DNA of 64,000 nucleotides, taken from assembly GCF_027853965.1 (NCBI RefSeq), contig NZ_JAQGLB010000021.1:62001-126000 (forward strand), given 5' to 3'. Source of the stretch: Saccharopolyspora indica (GTDB taxonomy: Bacteria; Actinomycetota; Actinomycetes; Mycobacteriales; Pseudonocardiaceae). Of the stretch, positions 55,237 through 64,000 are shown piece by piece. The notes beneath the pieces are model-generated. The model searched no databases and was not told where the DNA came from. It saw only the letters and a program-made list of their open reading frames with translations. A program made the translations under genes and the position numbers. The stretch's first letter is position 1; every line of letters starts with the position of its first letter.

Positions 55237-57008
55237 TGACTCAATCCTCGACGCCTTCGCCGCCTGGGCTGGCCGGTCCGGGAGCGTTGGCGCGCCTGCT
55301 CGCTCCAATTCGGACGCATCTCGTGGTGTGCGCGATCCTGTCGACGCTGAGCGCGGCGGCGGGGATCGTGCCCTACATAGCTGTCGCGGAAATCGCGCGA
55401 GTCATGCTCAGCGGTCCCGTGACGGATCCCGCGGCCATCTGGACCTGGGTCGTCGTCGGTGCCGTGGGCGCCAGCGTGTGGCTGCTGCTGTTCGTGCAGT
55501 CCTCGCGAGTGGGGCACTTCGCGGACGCGAAGATCCTTCACGAGCTGCGGTCGCGGATCGTGCGCCACCTCGGCGCGCTGCCGCTGGGCTGGTTCCGCAC
55601 CTCGGGCTCGGGCCGGGTCAAGCGGGCGATGACCGGCGACCTGGAGGAGATGCACGAGGTCATCGCGCACGCGCTCGGTCAGCTGACCGGGGCGGTCACG
55701 GTGATGACCGTCGGAGCGGGCTACCTGCTCTTCGTCGACGTCCGCATGGCGCTGATCGCGCTGGGCGTGCTGGGCGTGATGGGCGTGATGGCGATCTTCT
55801 TCCGCATCTCGATGCGGTCCATGACGGCTCACATGAACCGGTTGGTCGCCGCCGACGCGCGGATCAGCGCCGCCAGCGTCGAGTACGCCGACGGGATCCA
55901 GGTGGTCAAGACCTTCGGCACCGGTGGCCGCGTCCTGCGCCGCTTCGACGACGCCGTGGACGAGCACACCCAGGCCTTCGCGGCGTGGGTCGCCGAGGTG
56001 CGCTACAGCTCGGCCGTGTCGCGGCTGTTCGGCTCCGAGATGGCGGTGCTCGCCGTCGTGACGGCCGCCGGGCTGGCCTTCCTCTACAACGGATCGCTCG
56101 CCGTCGCGGACCTCGTGGCGTTCTTGGTCGTCGCGATCGGACTGCCGAACTCGATCATGCCCGCCGTCACCGCCTCCCAGGGCGTGCGCAAGGGCCGGAT
56201 GGGCGCGGCCAACATCGAGAAGCTGCTCGCCCGCGCGCCGCTGCCCGAGCCCGAACGCCCGCAGGAGCCGAACGGTCACGGCGTCGAGTTCGACCGGGTC
56301 TCGTTCTCCTACGACGGGGTGCGCAACGCCGTCGAGGACATCAGCGCCGTCTGCCCGCCGGGCACGGTGACCGCGATCGTCGGGCCGTCGGGCGCGGGCA
56401 AGACGACGCTGGCGAGCCTGCTGCCGCGCTTCTACGACGTGGCGGACGGATCGATCCGGATCGGCGGTGTCGACCTGCGGTCGATCCCGTCGGCCGAACT
56501 GCTGGCGTCGATGTCGCTGGTGTTCCAGGACGTCGCGCTGCTGCGCGACAGCGTGGCGGAGAACATCCGCATCGGCCGACCCGACGCCAGCGACGCGGAG
56601 GTCCGCCAGGCTGCGGTCGCCGCGCACGTCCACGACGTGATCGAAGATCTGCCCGACGGGTACGACACGCTGCTCGACGCGGGCGGGGGCAGCCTGTCCG
56701 GTGGTGAGCGGCAGCGGCTGACGATCGCGCGGGCGATCCTGTCCGGCGCGCCGATCGTGGTCCTGGACGAGGCCACCGCCGCGCTGGACCCCGACAGCGA
56801 GGCCGCGGTTCAGAACGCGCTGGCCACCTTGGCGGTCGGCAAGACGGTCATCGTGATCGCCCACCGGCTGCACACGATCGCAGGCGCCGACCAGATCCTC
56901 GTGCTCGACGGCGGACGGCTGGTCGAGCGGGGCGGCCACGACGAACTGCTCGCGCGCGATGGGCTGTACGCCCGGATGTGGGCCGCACAGGAAGGAGTGC
57001 TCGCATGA
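55236..57008 (+). CDS. ABC transporter permease/ATPase, first half
   Basis: 590 residues: six-helix exporter-type transmembrane domain (about 20-310), then ATPase with Walker A GPSGAGKTT (about 390), signature LSGGERQR, and Walker B VVLDEATAALD. Pairs with the next gene (ATGA overlap) into a heterodimer. Families with this build next to siderophore genes (IrtAB, YbtPQ) import ferric siderophores although they look like exporters; the neighbouring siderophore-type ATPase remnant and the TTAGG palindrome favour that, but export of a lipid or drug is equally compatible with the sequence. Confidence 0.88.
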   Translation: MTQSSTPSPPGLAGPGALARLLAPIRTHLVVCAILSTLSAAAGIVPYIAVAEIARVMLSGPVTDPAAIWTWVVVGAVGASVWLLLFVQSSRVGHFADAKILHELRSRIVRHLGALPLGWFRTSGSGRVKRAMTGDLEEMHEVIAHALGQLTGAVTVMTVGAGYLLFVDVRMALIALGVLGVMGVMAIFFRISMRSMTAHMNRLVAADARISAASVEYADGIQVVKTFGTGGRVLRRFDDAVDEHTQAFAAWVAEVRYSSAVSRLFGSEMAVLAVVTAAGLAFLYNGSLAVADLVAFLVVAIGLPNSIMPAVTASQGVRKGRMGAANIEKLLARAPLPEPERPQEPNGHGVEFDRVSFSYDGVRNAVEDISAVCPPGTVTAIVGPSGAGKTTLASLLPRFYDVADGSIRIGGVDLRSIPSAELLASMSLVFQDVALLRDSVAENIRIGRPDASDAEVRQAAVAAHVHDVIEDLPDGYDTLLDAGGGSLSGGERQRLTIARAILSGAPIVVLDEATAALDPDSEAAVQNALATLAVGKTVIVIAHRLHTIAGADQILVLDGGRLVERGGHDELLARDGLYARMWAAQEGVLA

Positions 57009-58750
57009 TCCGCCGGTTGTACCGGTTGTGGCCGCAGCCGCAGATTCTGGCCCGCCTGTGGCTGCTCACGGCGGCGCAGGCCGTCCTGCAGGGGCTGATG
57101 CTCGGCCTGCTGGTGCCGATCCTGGACGCCGTCGTGCGGTCCGAGCCCGACCTGGCCGCGGCCACGCCCTGGCTCGTGGCCGGCGCGGTCTGCGCGGTCT
57201 TGTACGCGGTGCTGAGCATCATCGCCAACCCGGTGGGCTTCAAAGCAGCGGGCGCACTCGCGGCACAGCTGCGGCGAAAGTTGATGAGACATGTGAGCAC
57301 GTTGCCGCTGGGCTGGTTCAGCGCAGAGCACAAGGCGCGGCTCGCGCGCGGCGTGACTGCGGACGTGGGCGACGCCGCGCACCTGGCCGTCACGGTCGCC
57401 GGGCCCGCGATCACCTCGACGCTGCTGCCTGCGACGGTCGTCGCCGTGACGCTCGCGGTCGACTGGCGGATGGCGCTGCTGCTGTGCGTGATCGCGGTGT
57501 TCGCCTTCCTGGCGCTCAAGCGCGCCGCGCGGGTCGCCGAGATCGCCGAGATCGAGCTGGAGCGCGCGTCGGCCGGAGTCGCCAGCCGGGCGGTCGAGCT
57601 CGGCCAGGCCCAGCCGGTCCTGCGCGCCGCGGGTTACGCCGATGGCACACCGCGGATGCGCGAGGCGCTGGTGGACCACCGCGAGACCTATCGGGATGGC
57701 ATGCGCCGCGCGCGGCGGCCGTTCTTCGTCTACACCGCCGTGATCATGGCCGGGTTCGTCGCGGTGCTCGCGCTGGTCGCCCAGCTCGTGCTCAGCAACA
57801 GCGTCGGGGTCGCCGAGGCGGTCGCGCTGCTCGTGCTGGCAGCTCGCTTCCTGGAGCCGCTCGGCAACCTCGTCGAGCTCATCGGGGCGCTGCGCGCGAT
57901 GGCGAACAAGATCGCCCGGATCGAGGAGTTGCTGGCCACCCCGGCGCTGCCGGTCGCGGCCGACCCGGTGCGCAAGATCGACGAGGCCGACGTCGAGTTC
58001 GCCGACGTCACCTTCACCTACCCCGGCGGTGACGCTCCGGCGCTGTGCGAGGTGTCGCTGCGTTGCGGTCCGGGCACCACGACTGCGCTGGTCGGGCCGT
58101 CGGGTTCGGGGAAGACGACGGTGACGCGGTTGATCGCCCGGTTCTTCGACATCGACGCGGGGCAGGTGCGGGTCGGTGGTGTCGACGTCCGCGACCTCGA
58201 TCCGGACGTCCTGCTCGATGAGGTCGCGATCGTCTTCCAGGACGTCTACTTGTTCGATGACACCATCGAGAACAACCTGCGGCTGGCGCGTCCGGATGCG
58301 ACGTGGGACGAGCTGGCGGAGGTGGCCAGGTCGGCGCGGCTGGACGAGGTGATCGAGCGTCTGCCCGATGGCTGGAACACCCGCGTGGGTGAGGCGGGGG
58401 CTCAGCTGTCCGGTGGGGAACGTCAGCGCGTGGCGATCGCCCGGGCGATGCTCAAGCAGGCCCGGATCGTGCTCGTGGACGAGGCCAGTTCCGCGCTCGA
58501 CCCCGAGAACGAAGCCGCCATCACGCAGGCCATCGCCAACCTCGGCGACGACCCGAACCGCACGGTGATCGTGATCGCGCACCGCCCCGCCACGCTGGCC
58601 GCGGCGGATCGCGTGGTCTCGCTCGACGACGGCCGGGTGGTCGAGACGGGCACGCCTGAGGAGCTGCTGCGCACGGGTGGGTCGTTTGCCCGCATCAGCA
58701 GTCAGTACGAGCGGGCACGGCACTGGCGGATCGCCGGCACGGCTGTCTGA
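57005..58750 (+). CDS. ABC transporter permease/ATPase, second half
   Basis: 581 residues: transmembrane domain (about 15-310), Walker A GPSGSGKTT (about 367), Q-loop VFQDVYLFDDTIENN, signature LSGGERQR, Walker B IVLVDEASSALD, H-loop VIAHRPATL. Both catalytic glutamates are present in the pair, so neither ATP site is obviously degenerate. ATG overlaps the first-half stop. Convergent with a TetR gene 31 bp away. Confidence 0.9.
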   Translation: MIRRLYRLWPQPQILARLWLLTAAQAVLQGLMLGLLVPILDAVVRSEPDLAAATPWLVAGAVCAVLYAVLSIIANPVGFKAAGALAAQLRRKLMRHVSTLPLGWFSAEHKARLARGVTADVGDAAHLAVTVAGPAITSTLLPATVVAVTLAVDWRMALLLCVIAVFAFLALKRAARVAEIAEIELERASAGVASRAVELGQAQPVLRAAGYADGTPRMREALVDHRETYRDGMRRARRPFFVYTAVIMAGFVAVLALVAQLVLSNSVGVAEAVALLVLAARFLEPLGNLVELIGALRAMANKIARIEELLATPALPVAADPVRKIDEADVEFADVTFTYPGGDAPALCEVSLRCGPGTTTALVGPSGSGKTTVTRLIARFFDIDAGQVRVGGVDVRDLDPDVLLDEVAIVFQDVYLFDDTIENNLRLARPDATWDELAEVARSARLDEVIERLPDGWNTRVGEAGAQLSGGERQRVAIARAMLKQARIVLVDEASSALDPENEAAITQAIANLGDDPNRTVIVIAHRPATLAAADRVVSLDDGRVVETGTPEELLRTGGSFARISSQYERARHWRIAGTAV

Positions 58751-58781
58751 CCCGCGCGAAGGAACCGCCGGCGACCAACCC

Positions 58782-59408
58782 TCAGGGCTCGATGCGCAGG
58801 TAGCGGTGCGCGAGGTCGGTGATGTCGGCGATGAGCTCGTCGGACAGCCGGTCGATGTCCTCGGTCTCGTGGTGCAGCAGCGCGTGGGTGGCGCCGTACC
58901 AGGCGCTGTAGATCAGGTTCGCGGCCATCGCGGGGTTCGGGGCGTCCGCCGGCGGGTTCGGGCGCTCGGCGATGAGCCGCCGGAACGCTTCGACGTGCTC
59001 GTTCTCCGGGCTGACCTGGATCGTCGTCTTCGCGTTGATCGGGGTGTGGTCGTAGAGCACGTCGTGCAGCTCGGCGTGCTCCACGTACGCGCGGACCCCG
59101 TCGACGAGCCAGGCGTCCACGCGTCCGCTCCAGTCGTCGGCGGGCAGGCGTCGCACCACCGCGTCCTGCCGTTCGACGAGCCGTTCGACGAAGCGCGCCC
59201 GCAGCGTGAGCATGAGGTCGTGCTTCGAGCTGAAGTGCTGGTAGAAGGTGCCGATCGAGACGTCCGCGCGGTCGGTGATCTCGTCGATCCGGGCAGCGTC
59301 GATACCGCGCTCGACGAACACCCGCTCGGCCGCGTCGAGAAGGTCGGCGCGCCGCTCCTCGGCGGGTTTGGTTCGCGGGCGGCCCGGCGTCGATCGGCGC
59401 TGACTCAT
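58782..59408 (-). CDS. TetR-family regulator next to the ABC transporter
   Basis: 208 residues: helix-turn-helix RRADLLDAAERVFVERGIDAARIDEITDRADVSIGTFYQHFSSKHDLMLTL (about 20-70), basic N-terminus with RPRTKP. C-terminal part (AYVEHAELHDVLYDHTPINAK...LIYSAWYGATHALLH) resembles regulators of efflux or acyl-CoA genes. ATG at 59408. A CGAAT/ATTCG inverted repeat lies just upstream. Target not evident; the convergent transporter pair is the nearest candidate. Confidence 0.88.
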   Translation of the reverse strand: MSQRRSTPGRPRTKPAEERRADLLDAAERVFVERGIDAARIDEITDRADVSIGTFYQHFSSKHDLMLTLRARFVERLVERQDAVVRRLPADDWSGRVDAWLVDGVRAYVEHAELHDVLYDHTPINAKTTIQVSPENEHVEAFRRLIAERPNPPADAPNPAMAANLIYSAWYGATHALLHHETEDIDRLSDELIADITDLAHRYLRIEP

Positions 59409-59412
59409 TCCA

Positions 59413-59429
59413 CGAATTGTACGCATTCG
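59413..59429. promoter_or_regulatory. Candidate operator upstream of the TetR gene
   Basis: CGAATTGTACGCATTCG: perfect CGAAT/ATTCG arms around seven bases, 5 bp upstream of the TetR start. The remaining 59430-59612 shows no gene. Confidence 0.45.
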
Positions 59430-59612
59430 GCAGGTGGAACCCCGTCGGTGCAGGAGTCACCTTCGCCGCACCGTTGCCAGGCAGCGGGTCCGTCCACGAT
59501 GGAGAGACCGGCGAAACCGCTTGCCGGGCACGCACTGCGATCAGCCGGACACCCTGAGCGGCAGCTGTTTCGGCGAAATGATCTGCAACGGGTCGTCGAA
59601 CTCGAGCGGTCG

Positions 59613-60821
59613 TCAGGCCTCGTCCATCGCCGGTGCGCCGGACCACTCGGCGAAGAACTCGGCCAGCGAGTCGAGTCCGGAGTTCACGCGGATGAACGCG
59701 TTCATCGCTTCCGGGTCGCCCTCGATGCCCTTGAGCACTCGCAGGAGATCGCCGGTCGGGGGCGCCAGGGTGGCGAGTTCGGCGGTGAACTCGTAGACGG
59801 GTAGCGCGTGTTCGTCGCGGACGGCCTGGTACTCGGCCATCGCGGTGTCGTAGGACTGCCGTCCGGAGAAGGCGTCGTCCAAGGCGTTGGCGCACAGCTC
59901 AGCGGCGCTGAACGCGTCGCTGATGCCCTGGGCGGTGATGGGGTCCTTGTTGTAACCGGCGTCACCGACCAGCGCCCAGCCGGGGCCGAAGGGCTTGCGG
60001 AAGAAGTTGGGCACTGCCATGCCCGCCAACCGCGCTTCCCGCCGCGCACCGCGAATCCGCTCCGCGAACGCAGGCACCAGCTCGAAGTTCTTGAAGTAGT
60101 TGCCTTCGAGGTCCTTCTTCATGTCGTTGAAATCCGCGTACGGCCAGGTGCCGATGACCATCGTCAAGCCGTCGTGGGTCGGTAATGCGGTGAACCCCCG
60201 GTAGGGGCGGGCGTAAGCCTCGAAGACGCCATCCATCTCGAGCCCGCTGAAATACGTGTAGTAGCCGCACATGAGCCGCGGTTTCTCGCGGTACCGCTGT
60301 GCTCCCACCGCCCGCGCGACCAGCGAGTTCAAGCCGTCAGCGCCGACCACCACGCGCGCGCTCTCGGCAACCACCGGACCGTTGCGCTCCCGCCCGCGAA
60401 CTCCGACGACCCGGCCGTCGTCGCCGAAAACGACGTCGGAGACCGTGAAGCCCTCACGAACCTCGGCCCCGGCCTCCGACGCGGCGTCCACCAGCATCTT
60501 GTCCAGCACGATCCGGCGAGGCCCGTAGGCGGCCGGTTCCGCCACCGTTCCCGGGCTTCCGGAGATCACGAAGGAATCGAAGTCGTACGCGTACGTCCGG
60601 ATGGGAGGGCATCCCGTGGCCCTCAGCCTGTCGAGCAGCCCCCACCTGCGCAGCGCCGCGACTCCCCGCGGTTGCAGGAGATGCGTCGACACCGTATCGC
60701 TGGGAAAGGTCGCCCGATCCAGGAGCAGAACGCGATAACCCATCCTCGCCAGCAACATCGCTGCCGGCGACCCCGCGCACCGCGCGCCCACGACGATGAC
60801 GTCATAACCGGTTCGACTCAT
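59613..60821 (-). CDS. FAD-dependent monooxygenase/oxidoreductase, tailoring type
   Basis: 402 residues: GxGxxG-like VIVVGARCAGSPAAMLLARMGYRVLLLDRATFPSDTVSTHLLQPRGVAALRRWGLLDRL at the N-terminus, second FAD motif ALVGDAGYNKDPITAQGISDAFSAAELCANAL (GD motif, about 285). This is the group of PHBH-fold or geranylgeranyl-reductase-like flavoproteins common in polyketide and isoprenoid tailoring. ATG at 60821. In a minus-strand run with an O-methyltransferase and a BBE oxidase; substrate unknown. Confidence 0.88.
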   Translation of the reverse strand: MSRTGYDVIVVGARCAGSPAAMLLARMGYRVLLLDRATFPSDTVSTHLLQPRGVAALRRWGLLDRLRATGCPPIRTYAYDFDSFVISGSPGTVAEPAAYGPRRIVLDKMLVDAASEAGAEVREGFTVSDVVFGDDGRVVGVRGRERNGPVVAESARVVVGADGLNSLVARAVGAQRYREKPRLMCGYYTYFSGLEMDGVFEAYARPYRGFTALPTHDGLTMVIGTWPYADFNDMKKDLEGNYFKNFELVPAFAERIRGARREARLAGMAVPNFFRKPFGPGWALVGDAGYNKDPITAQGISDAFSAAELCANALDDAFSGRQSYDTAMAEYQAVRDEHALPVYEFTAELATLAPPTGDLLRVLKGIEGDPEAMNAFIRVNSGLDSLAEFFAEWSGAPAMDEA

Positions 60822-60898
60822 CCTCTGCCCCTCAATCAGCGATCCGACGACAGGAGGCCCCGGTGGCGGCTCGGCCGGGGCCGCACTGCCGTCCACGC

Positions 60899-61954
60899 TC
60901 AGGCCGCGGTCTCGGGCACGGCCTCGACGAGCGCCATGTTCATCTCTCGCGCCAGCGGCACGACCTCGGTGACGCGCAGTCCGGCCCGCGCGCAGAGCGC
61001 CGTGTACTCCGCCTGCGTGCGCTCCTGGCCGCCGACGGTGACCAGCATGTGCAGGTCGGTCAGGTACGGGTTCTCGGTGGCCTCGTGGTTGAGGGTGTCC
61101 GCGTTGGCCGTGTCGGGCAGCACCGGCTCGGCGATGAGCAGCCTGCCGTGGTCGGGGATGGCCTCCCGGCACCGGCGCAGGATCTGCAACGCGCGCTCGT
61201 CGTCCCAGTTGAGCACCACGTTCTTGATGAAGTACAGGTCGGCGCCCTTGGGGACCTCGGTGAAGAAGTCGCCCGCGACTCCGCGGCACCGCTCCTCCAG
61301 CCCGGCCGCGGCGATGGTCTCCCGCGCTCGCGCCACTCCGGCCTCGGTGTCGAACACCGTGCCGGTCAGGTGCGGGTGGCGGTCGAGGAACGCGGCCAGC
61401 AGCGAGCCGTCACCGCCGCCGACGTCGACGACCGTGCCGAAGCGGCCGAAGTCGTAGGCCGCCGAGATCGCCGCGGCCACCTCGTCGTGGCCGCTCTTCC
61501 TCATCGCCGCGTGGAACAGCGCGGCCAGCTCCGGTTTGCCCGACATGTAGTCGTACACCGACTGGCCGAACTCCGCGTCGAACGCGGGCCGACCGGTTCG
61601 CAGCGACTTCTCCAGGTTCAGCCAGTTGCGCTGGAAGTCCTGGTAGGTCATCAGCTTGGCGAAGTTGAGCAGCGTCCCAGGGGCACCGCGCCGCAGCAGT
61701 GCTCCCGCCTCGGTGAGCGCGAACCGTCCGGGGCTGCGCTCGGCGCACAACCCCAGCGATGCCAGCGCGCGCAGCAGCCTCTTCAACTGCCCCGCGGGGA
61801 CGTCGCAGGCCGAGGCCAGCTCATCGGTGCTGGCCTCGGTGTCGCCGATGCGGTCGGCCAGGTCCAGCCGCGCGGCGGCGCCGATGGCCTGGGTGGCCAG
61901 CGTCCCGAAGATCGCTGCGGTCACGGTGCGGCGAGCGTCTGCCTCAGCGGTCAT
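60899..61954 (-). CDS. Family 2 O-methyltransferase (AOMT/DnrK-like)
   Basis: 351 residues: N-terminal dimerisation winged helix (AAIFGTLATQAIGAAARLDLADRIGDTEASTDELASACDVPAGQLKRLLRALASLGL) and a C-terminal SAM domain with VVDVGGGDGSLLAAFLDRHPHLTGTVFDTE, DFFTEVPKGADLYFIKNVVLNWDDERALQILRRCREAIPDHGRLLIAEPVLP. The His/Asp region HDEVAAAI and NWDDERA fit the plant-type O-methyltransferases used on aromatic polyketides. ATG at 61954. Likely acts on the same natural product as its neighbours. Confidence 0.9.
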   Translation of the reverse strand: MTAEADARRTVTAAIFGTLATQAIGAAARLDLADRIGDTEASTDELASACDVPAGQLKRLLRALASLGLCAERSPGRFALTEAGALLRRGAPGTLLNFAKLMTYQDFQRNWLNLEKSLRTGRPAFDAEFGQSVYDYMSGKPELAALFHAAMRKSGHDEVAAAISAAYDFGRFGTVVDVGGGDGSLLAAFLDRHPHLTGTVFDTEAGVARARETIAAAGLEERCRGVAGDFFTEVPKGADLYFIKNVVLNWDDERALQILRRCREAIPDHGRLLIAEPVLPDTANADTLNHEATENPYLTDLHMLVTVGGQERTQAEYTALCARAGLRVTEVVPLAREMNMALVEAVPETAA

Positions 61955-62096
61955 GAGCCGACCCGTCCCTTCCCGTCGTCGTGCCGAACGTCTGCAGCGG
62001 GTGCCATCTCTGCCCCTTCCGGTAGGACCGCATGCGGCTTGTCCGCAATTCGCACCAGGTCTCGCCATTCGAATTCCGCACCGAGTGGATCCCTTC

Positions 62097-63623
62097 TCAC
62101 GGCGTGCCGACGATGGACAGGGCGTGGTGGAAGATGTTCAGCGGATCCCACTTCGCCTTGACTTCCTGCAGCCTGGGGTAATTGTCCCCGTAGTACAGCG
62201 TGTACCACGGCACGTCCGATGTGTTCCACTCCGGATCGGCGAGGTCGACATCGGCGTAATTGATGTAGGCGCCGGTGTTGATCGCGCCCGGAGCGGGCAC
62301 CCCGCCGGTCGATGCGTGAATGTCGCGGTACAGCTCGCGGATCCACCGCAGGTGTTCGTCGTCCTCGGCCGGGTCTTGCCAGGTCACCATGTAGAACGTC
62401 TTCAGCAGGGCGCCGCGCGGGATGGCGGTGTCCGCGGACGGCACGGTGTTCACCCTGCCGCCGTAACCTATGTACTCCAGCGCCGAATAGGTGCCCCGGT
62501 AGTCGTCCCTGGTCAGATGCCGGTAAGCGGTGGCGAGCTGCTGCTCGTCGTGTGGGCCGCGCAGATCCGCCGACTTGACCTTGCACCGCAGTCCGATGGC
62601 GAACGGCCCGGTGTCCGGTACGGCGAGGTACTGGGTGGCCGACATCCACGGGAGCGACTGCCGCCGAACCGAAGGGACGATGTCGACGCCGGCGCCGAGC
62701 GCTTCGAGGAACGCGTCCATCCGGGCGTGGGAGTCCGGTGCGGCCTCGGGGACGTGCGCGTGCATGGCGATGTTCCCCGCCGAGCGGTGCATGCAGTTGA
62801 CGAGGGCGTAGAGGTCCGCGTTCGGCGAGTCGGGTGCGCTGTTGGCCAGCTGCCAGTCCACGAGGTTGCCGATCAGCCGGACGAACCCGGCTTCGGTGAG
62901 GTCCTGCCACGGCCAGCTCACCTCCGCGACGTGCAGCGCGCTCGGCGGCCTGGGCAGCAGCCCGGCCGGATCGGTGCCGGATGCGTCGGGGGAGCGCATC
63001 CAGTACCGGGTGATCACGCCGAAGTTCCCGCCGCCGCCACCGGTGTGCGCCCACCAGAGGTCGCGGTTCGGGTCGTCCTCCTCGCGGGTCGCCACGACCG
63101 TCGACACGGTCCCGTCCTCGTCCACGACGACCACCTCGACGGCGTGCAGGTAGTCGACGCTGAGGCCCAGCGTCCTGGACAGCGGTCCGTAACCACCGCC
63201 GCTGATGTGGCCGCCGGCACCCACTCCCATGCAGAATCCGCACGGGATGGTGACGCCCCAGTGGTGGAAGAGGTCGTGGATCATCTTTCCCACCGGAGCA
63301 CCGGCCTCGATGACGAAGGCGTTGCGCTCCCGGTCGAATTCGACCCGGGACATCGGCGACAGGTCCAGGATCACCCTGACGTCCGGGGCGGCCACGAAGT
63401 CCTCGCCGCAGTGCCCGCGCGACCGCACCGCTATCCGCTTGCCGGCCCGCACGGCCTCGCGGACCGCGTCCTCGGCCTCGCGCGGGGAGTGGATCAGCCG
63501 GAAGTAGTCGGGTTTCGCGATGAAGCGATAGTTGTAGGCGCGGCACAACGCGTCGTAGCGGATGTCGTCGGGCGTGACCGTCGAGGAGGGCGAAGCAGGT
63601 GCGTTCTGCTCATCGCGTTTCAT
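62097..63623 (-). CDS. Berberine-bridge-type FAD oxidase (bicovalent flavin)
   Basis: 508 residues: PCMH domain with flavin-linking His in AVRSRGHCGEDF (about 68) and Cys in PCGFCMGVGAGGHISGGGYGPLSRTLGL (about 130), so both covalent attachments are present, and a C-terminal BBE motif WYTLYYGDNYPRLQEVKAKWDPLNIFHHALSI. Relatives such as AknOx oxidise sugars or aglycones in actinomycete antibiotics. ATG at 63623; an earlier ATG gives a low-quality extension. With the two flanking enzymes it suggests a secondary-metabolite cluster. Confidence 0.9.
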   Translation of the reverse strand: MKRDEQNAPASPSSTVTPDDIRYDALCRAYNYRFIAKPDYFRLIHSPREAEDAVREAVRAGKRIAVRSRGHCGEDFVAAPDVRVILDLSPMSRVEFDRERNAFVIEAGAPVGKMIHDLFHHWGVTIPCGFCMGVGAGGHISGGGYGPLSRTLGLSVDYLHAVEVVVVDEDGTVSTVVATREEDDPNRDLWWAHTGGGGGNFGVITRYWMRSPDASGTDPAGLLPRPPSALHVAEVSWPWQDLTEAGFVRLIGNLVDWQLANSAPDSPNADLYALVNCMHRSAGNIAMHAHVPEAAPDSHARMDAFLEALGAGVDIVPSVRRQSLPWMSATQYLAVPDTGPFAIGLRCKVKSADLRGPHDEQQLATAYRHLTRDDYRGTYSALEYIGYGGRVNTVPSADTAIPRGALLKTFYMVTWQDPAEDDEHLRWIRELYRDIHASTGGVPAPGAINTGAYINYADVDLADPEWNTSDVPWYTLYYGDNYPRLQEVKAKWDPLNIFHHALSIVGTP

Positions 63624-63790
63624 CAGCTTGACAGCATCTCCAATTACTGGTCCGAAATGTGCGGCACCGCATGGCCGATGGTGTTCCGGTGCCCGAATCC
63701 GGTGCGGCGCTTTTCGCTGCCTGTCGGTCATCGCGCTCGCTTCCGGGTGGTCAGATCACCGTACCGCGACAGGGGCTTTTCTTGCGCACT

Positions 63791-63810
63791 ACTCAAACCA
63801 AGGTTCGAGT
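63791..63810. promoter_or_regulatory. Inverted repeat in the divergent promoter region
   Basis: ACTCAAACCA / AGGTTCGAGT pairs at 8 of 10 positions, midway in the 323-bp gap between the BBE oxidase gene and the gene starting at 63947. Candidate operator for the right-edge cluster. No ORF in the gap looks genuine. Confidence 0.4.
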
Positions 63811-63946
63811 TCGGCTAGATCCGGAGATGTAAACCCGTTGTCGACGGTGAACGCCCGTCGGTACGGTCGATTCCGCATGGAATGATGCGATCTGTCGCGC
63901 GCCCGAAATTCTCGATCCTTCCCAGGTTGCCTGAAAGAGGAACAGC

Positions 63947-64000
63947 ATGAGCAGTTCGGCCGTCGAGGAAGTCTTCGCGGACAAGCTACTGAACGACTGG
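63947..64000 (+). CDS. Start of an unknown gene, cut by the right edge
   Basis: ATG at 63947 with AGAGGAA eight bases upstream; 18 codons are visible (MSSSAVEEVFADKLLNDW). Divergent from the BBE oxidase. Too short to assign; position suggests it belongs to the same secondary-metabolite cluster. Confidence 0.55.
   Translation, partial: MSSSAVEEVFADKLLNDW

Overview
The window is high-GC actinobacterial DNA. Gene content and style (Scr1-type regulator with a DUF397 partner, DUF574 methyltransferase, dense ATGA/GTGA gene overlaps, many dispersed palindromic repeats) suggest a Pseudonocardiaceae genome, most likely Saccharopolyspora or a close relative. That assignment is inference. No rRNA, tRNA, CRISPR array, transposase or phage gene was seen.

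The core (about 7 to 55 kb) is a steroid (cholesterol-type) catabolic locus. C/D-ring (HIP) genes lie at 7-27 kb: fadA6, three acyl-CoA dehydrogenases plus an enoyl-CoA hydratase (14.9-19.0 kb), fadE30, an ipdF-like SDR, kstR2, ipdC, ipdB, ipdA, echA20 and a second SDR. The last side-chain cycle (igr operon: fadE28/fadE29, chsH2/chsH1, ltp2) lies at 33-38 kb. Ring A/B genes lie at 42-55 kb: kshB, a small Cys-rich protein, kshA, kstD, a second KstD-like flavoprotein, then hsaE, hsaG, hsaF, hsaA, hsaD, hsaC, hsaB. Both known regulators are here, kstR (28.4 kb) and kstR2 (21.6 kb), and 14-bp boxes matching their published mycobacterial motifs sit in front of the expected operons. FadD3, Cyp125 and Mce4 genes are not in the window.

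Other blocks: a giant TPR protein cut by the left edge; an XRE/DUF397/hypothetical set facing a DUF574 methyltransferase; a MarR regulator facing a membrane protein; a hadA/hadB-like hydratase pair; a secreted subtilase; a LAL-type LuxR regulator; a TetR regulator facing an unknown protein across a perfect 32-bp palindrome; a GT4 - methyltransferase - toroid protein operon plus a convergent methyltransferase, whose two promoter ends both carry KstR-like boxes; a WYL regulator facing a BBE-type oxidase; a decayed siderophore-type ABC ATPase next to a heterodimeric ABC transporter and a TetR regulator; and at the right edge tailoring enzymes (flavoprotein, O-methyltransferase, berberine-bridge oxidase) that look like the border of a secondary-metabolite cluster.

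The gaps are unusually rich in repeats of five families: (1) a leader cassette of about 130 bp (4 copies) that encodes a small ORF and brings a GGAGAGG ribosome-binding site into operons, in two cases supplying or extending the N-terminus of the next gene; (2) a structured element of up to about 200 bp (3 copies) with compensatory changes in a hairpin and one copy lacking a large hairpin; (3) GTCAATTTCGT half-site palindromes (6 copies); (4) CCGTGAG...CTCACGG hairpins (5 copies), several of which contain stop codons of the flanking genes; (5) GTGAAGGGCACC hairpins (4 copies).
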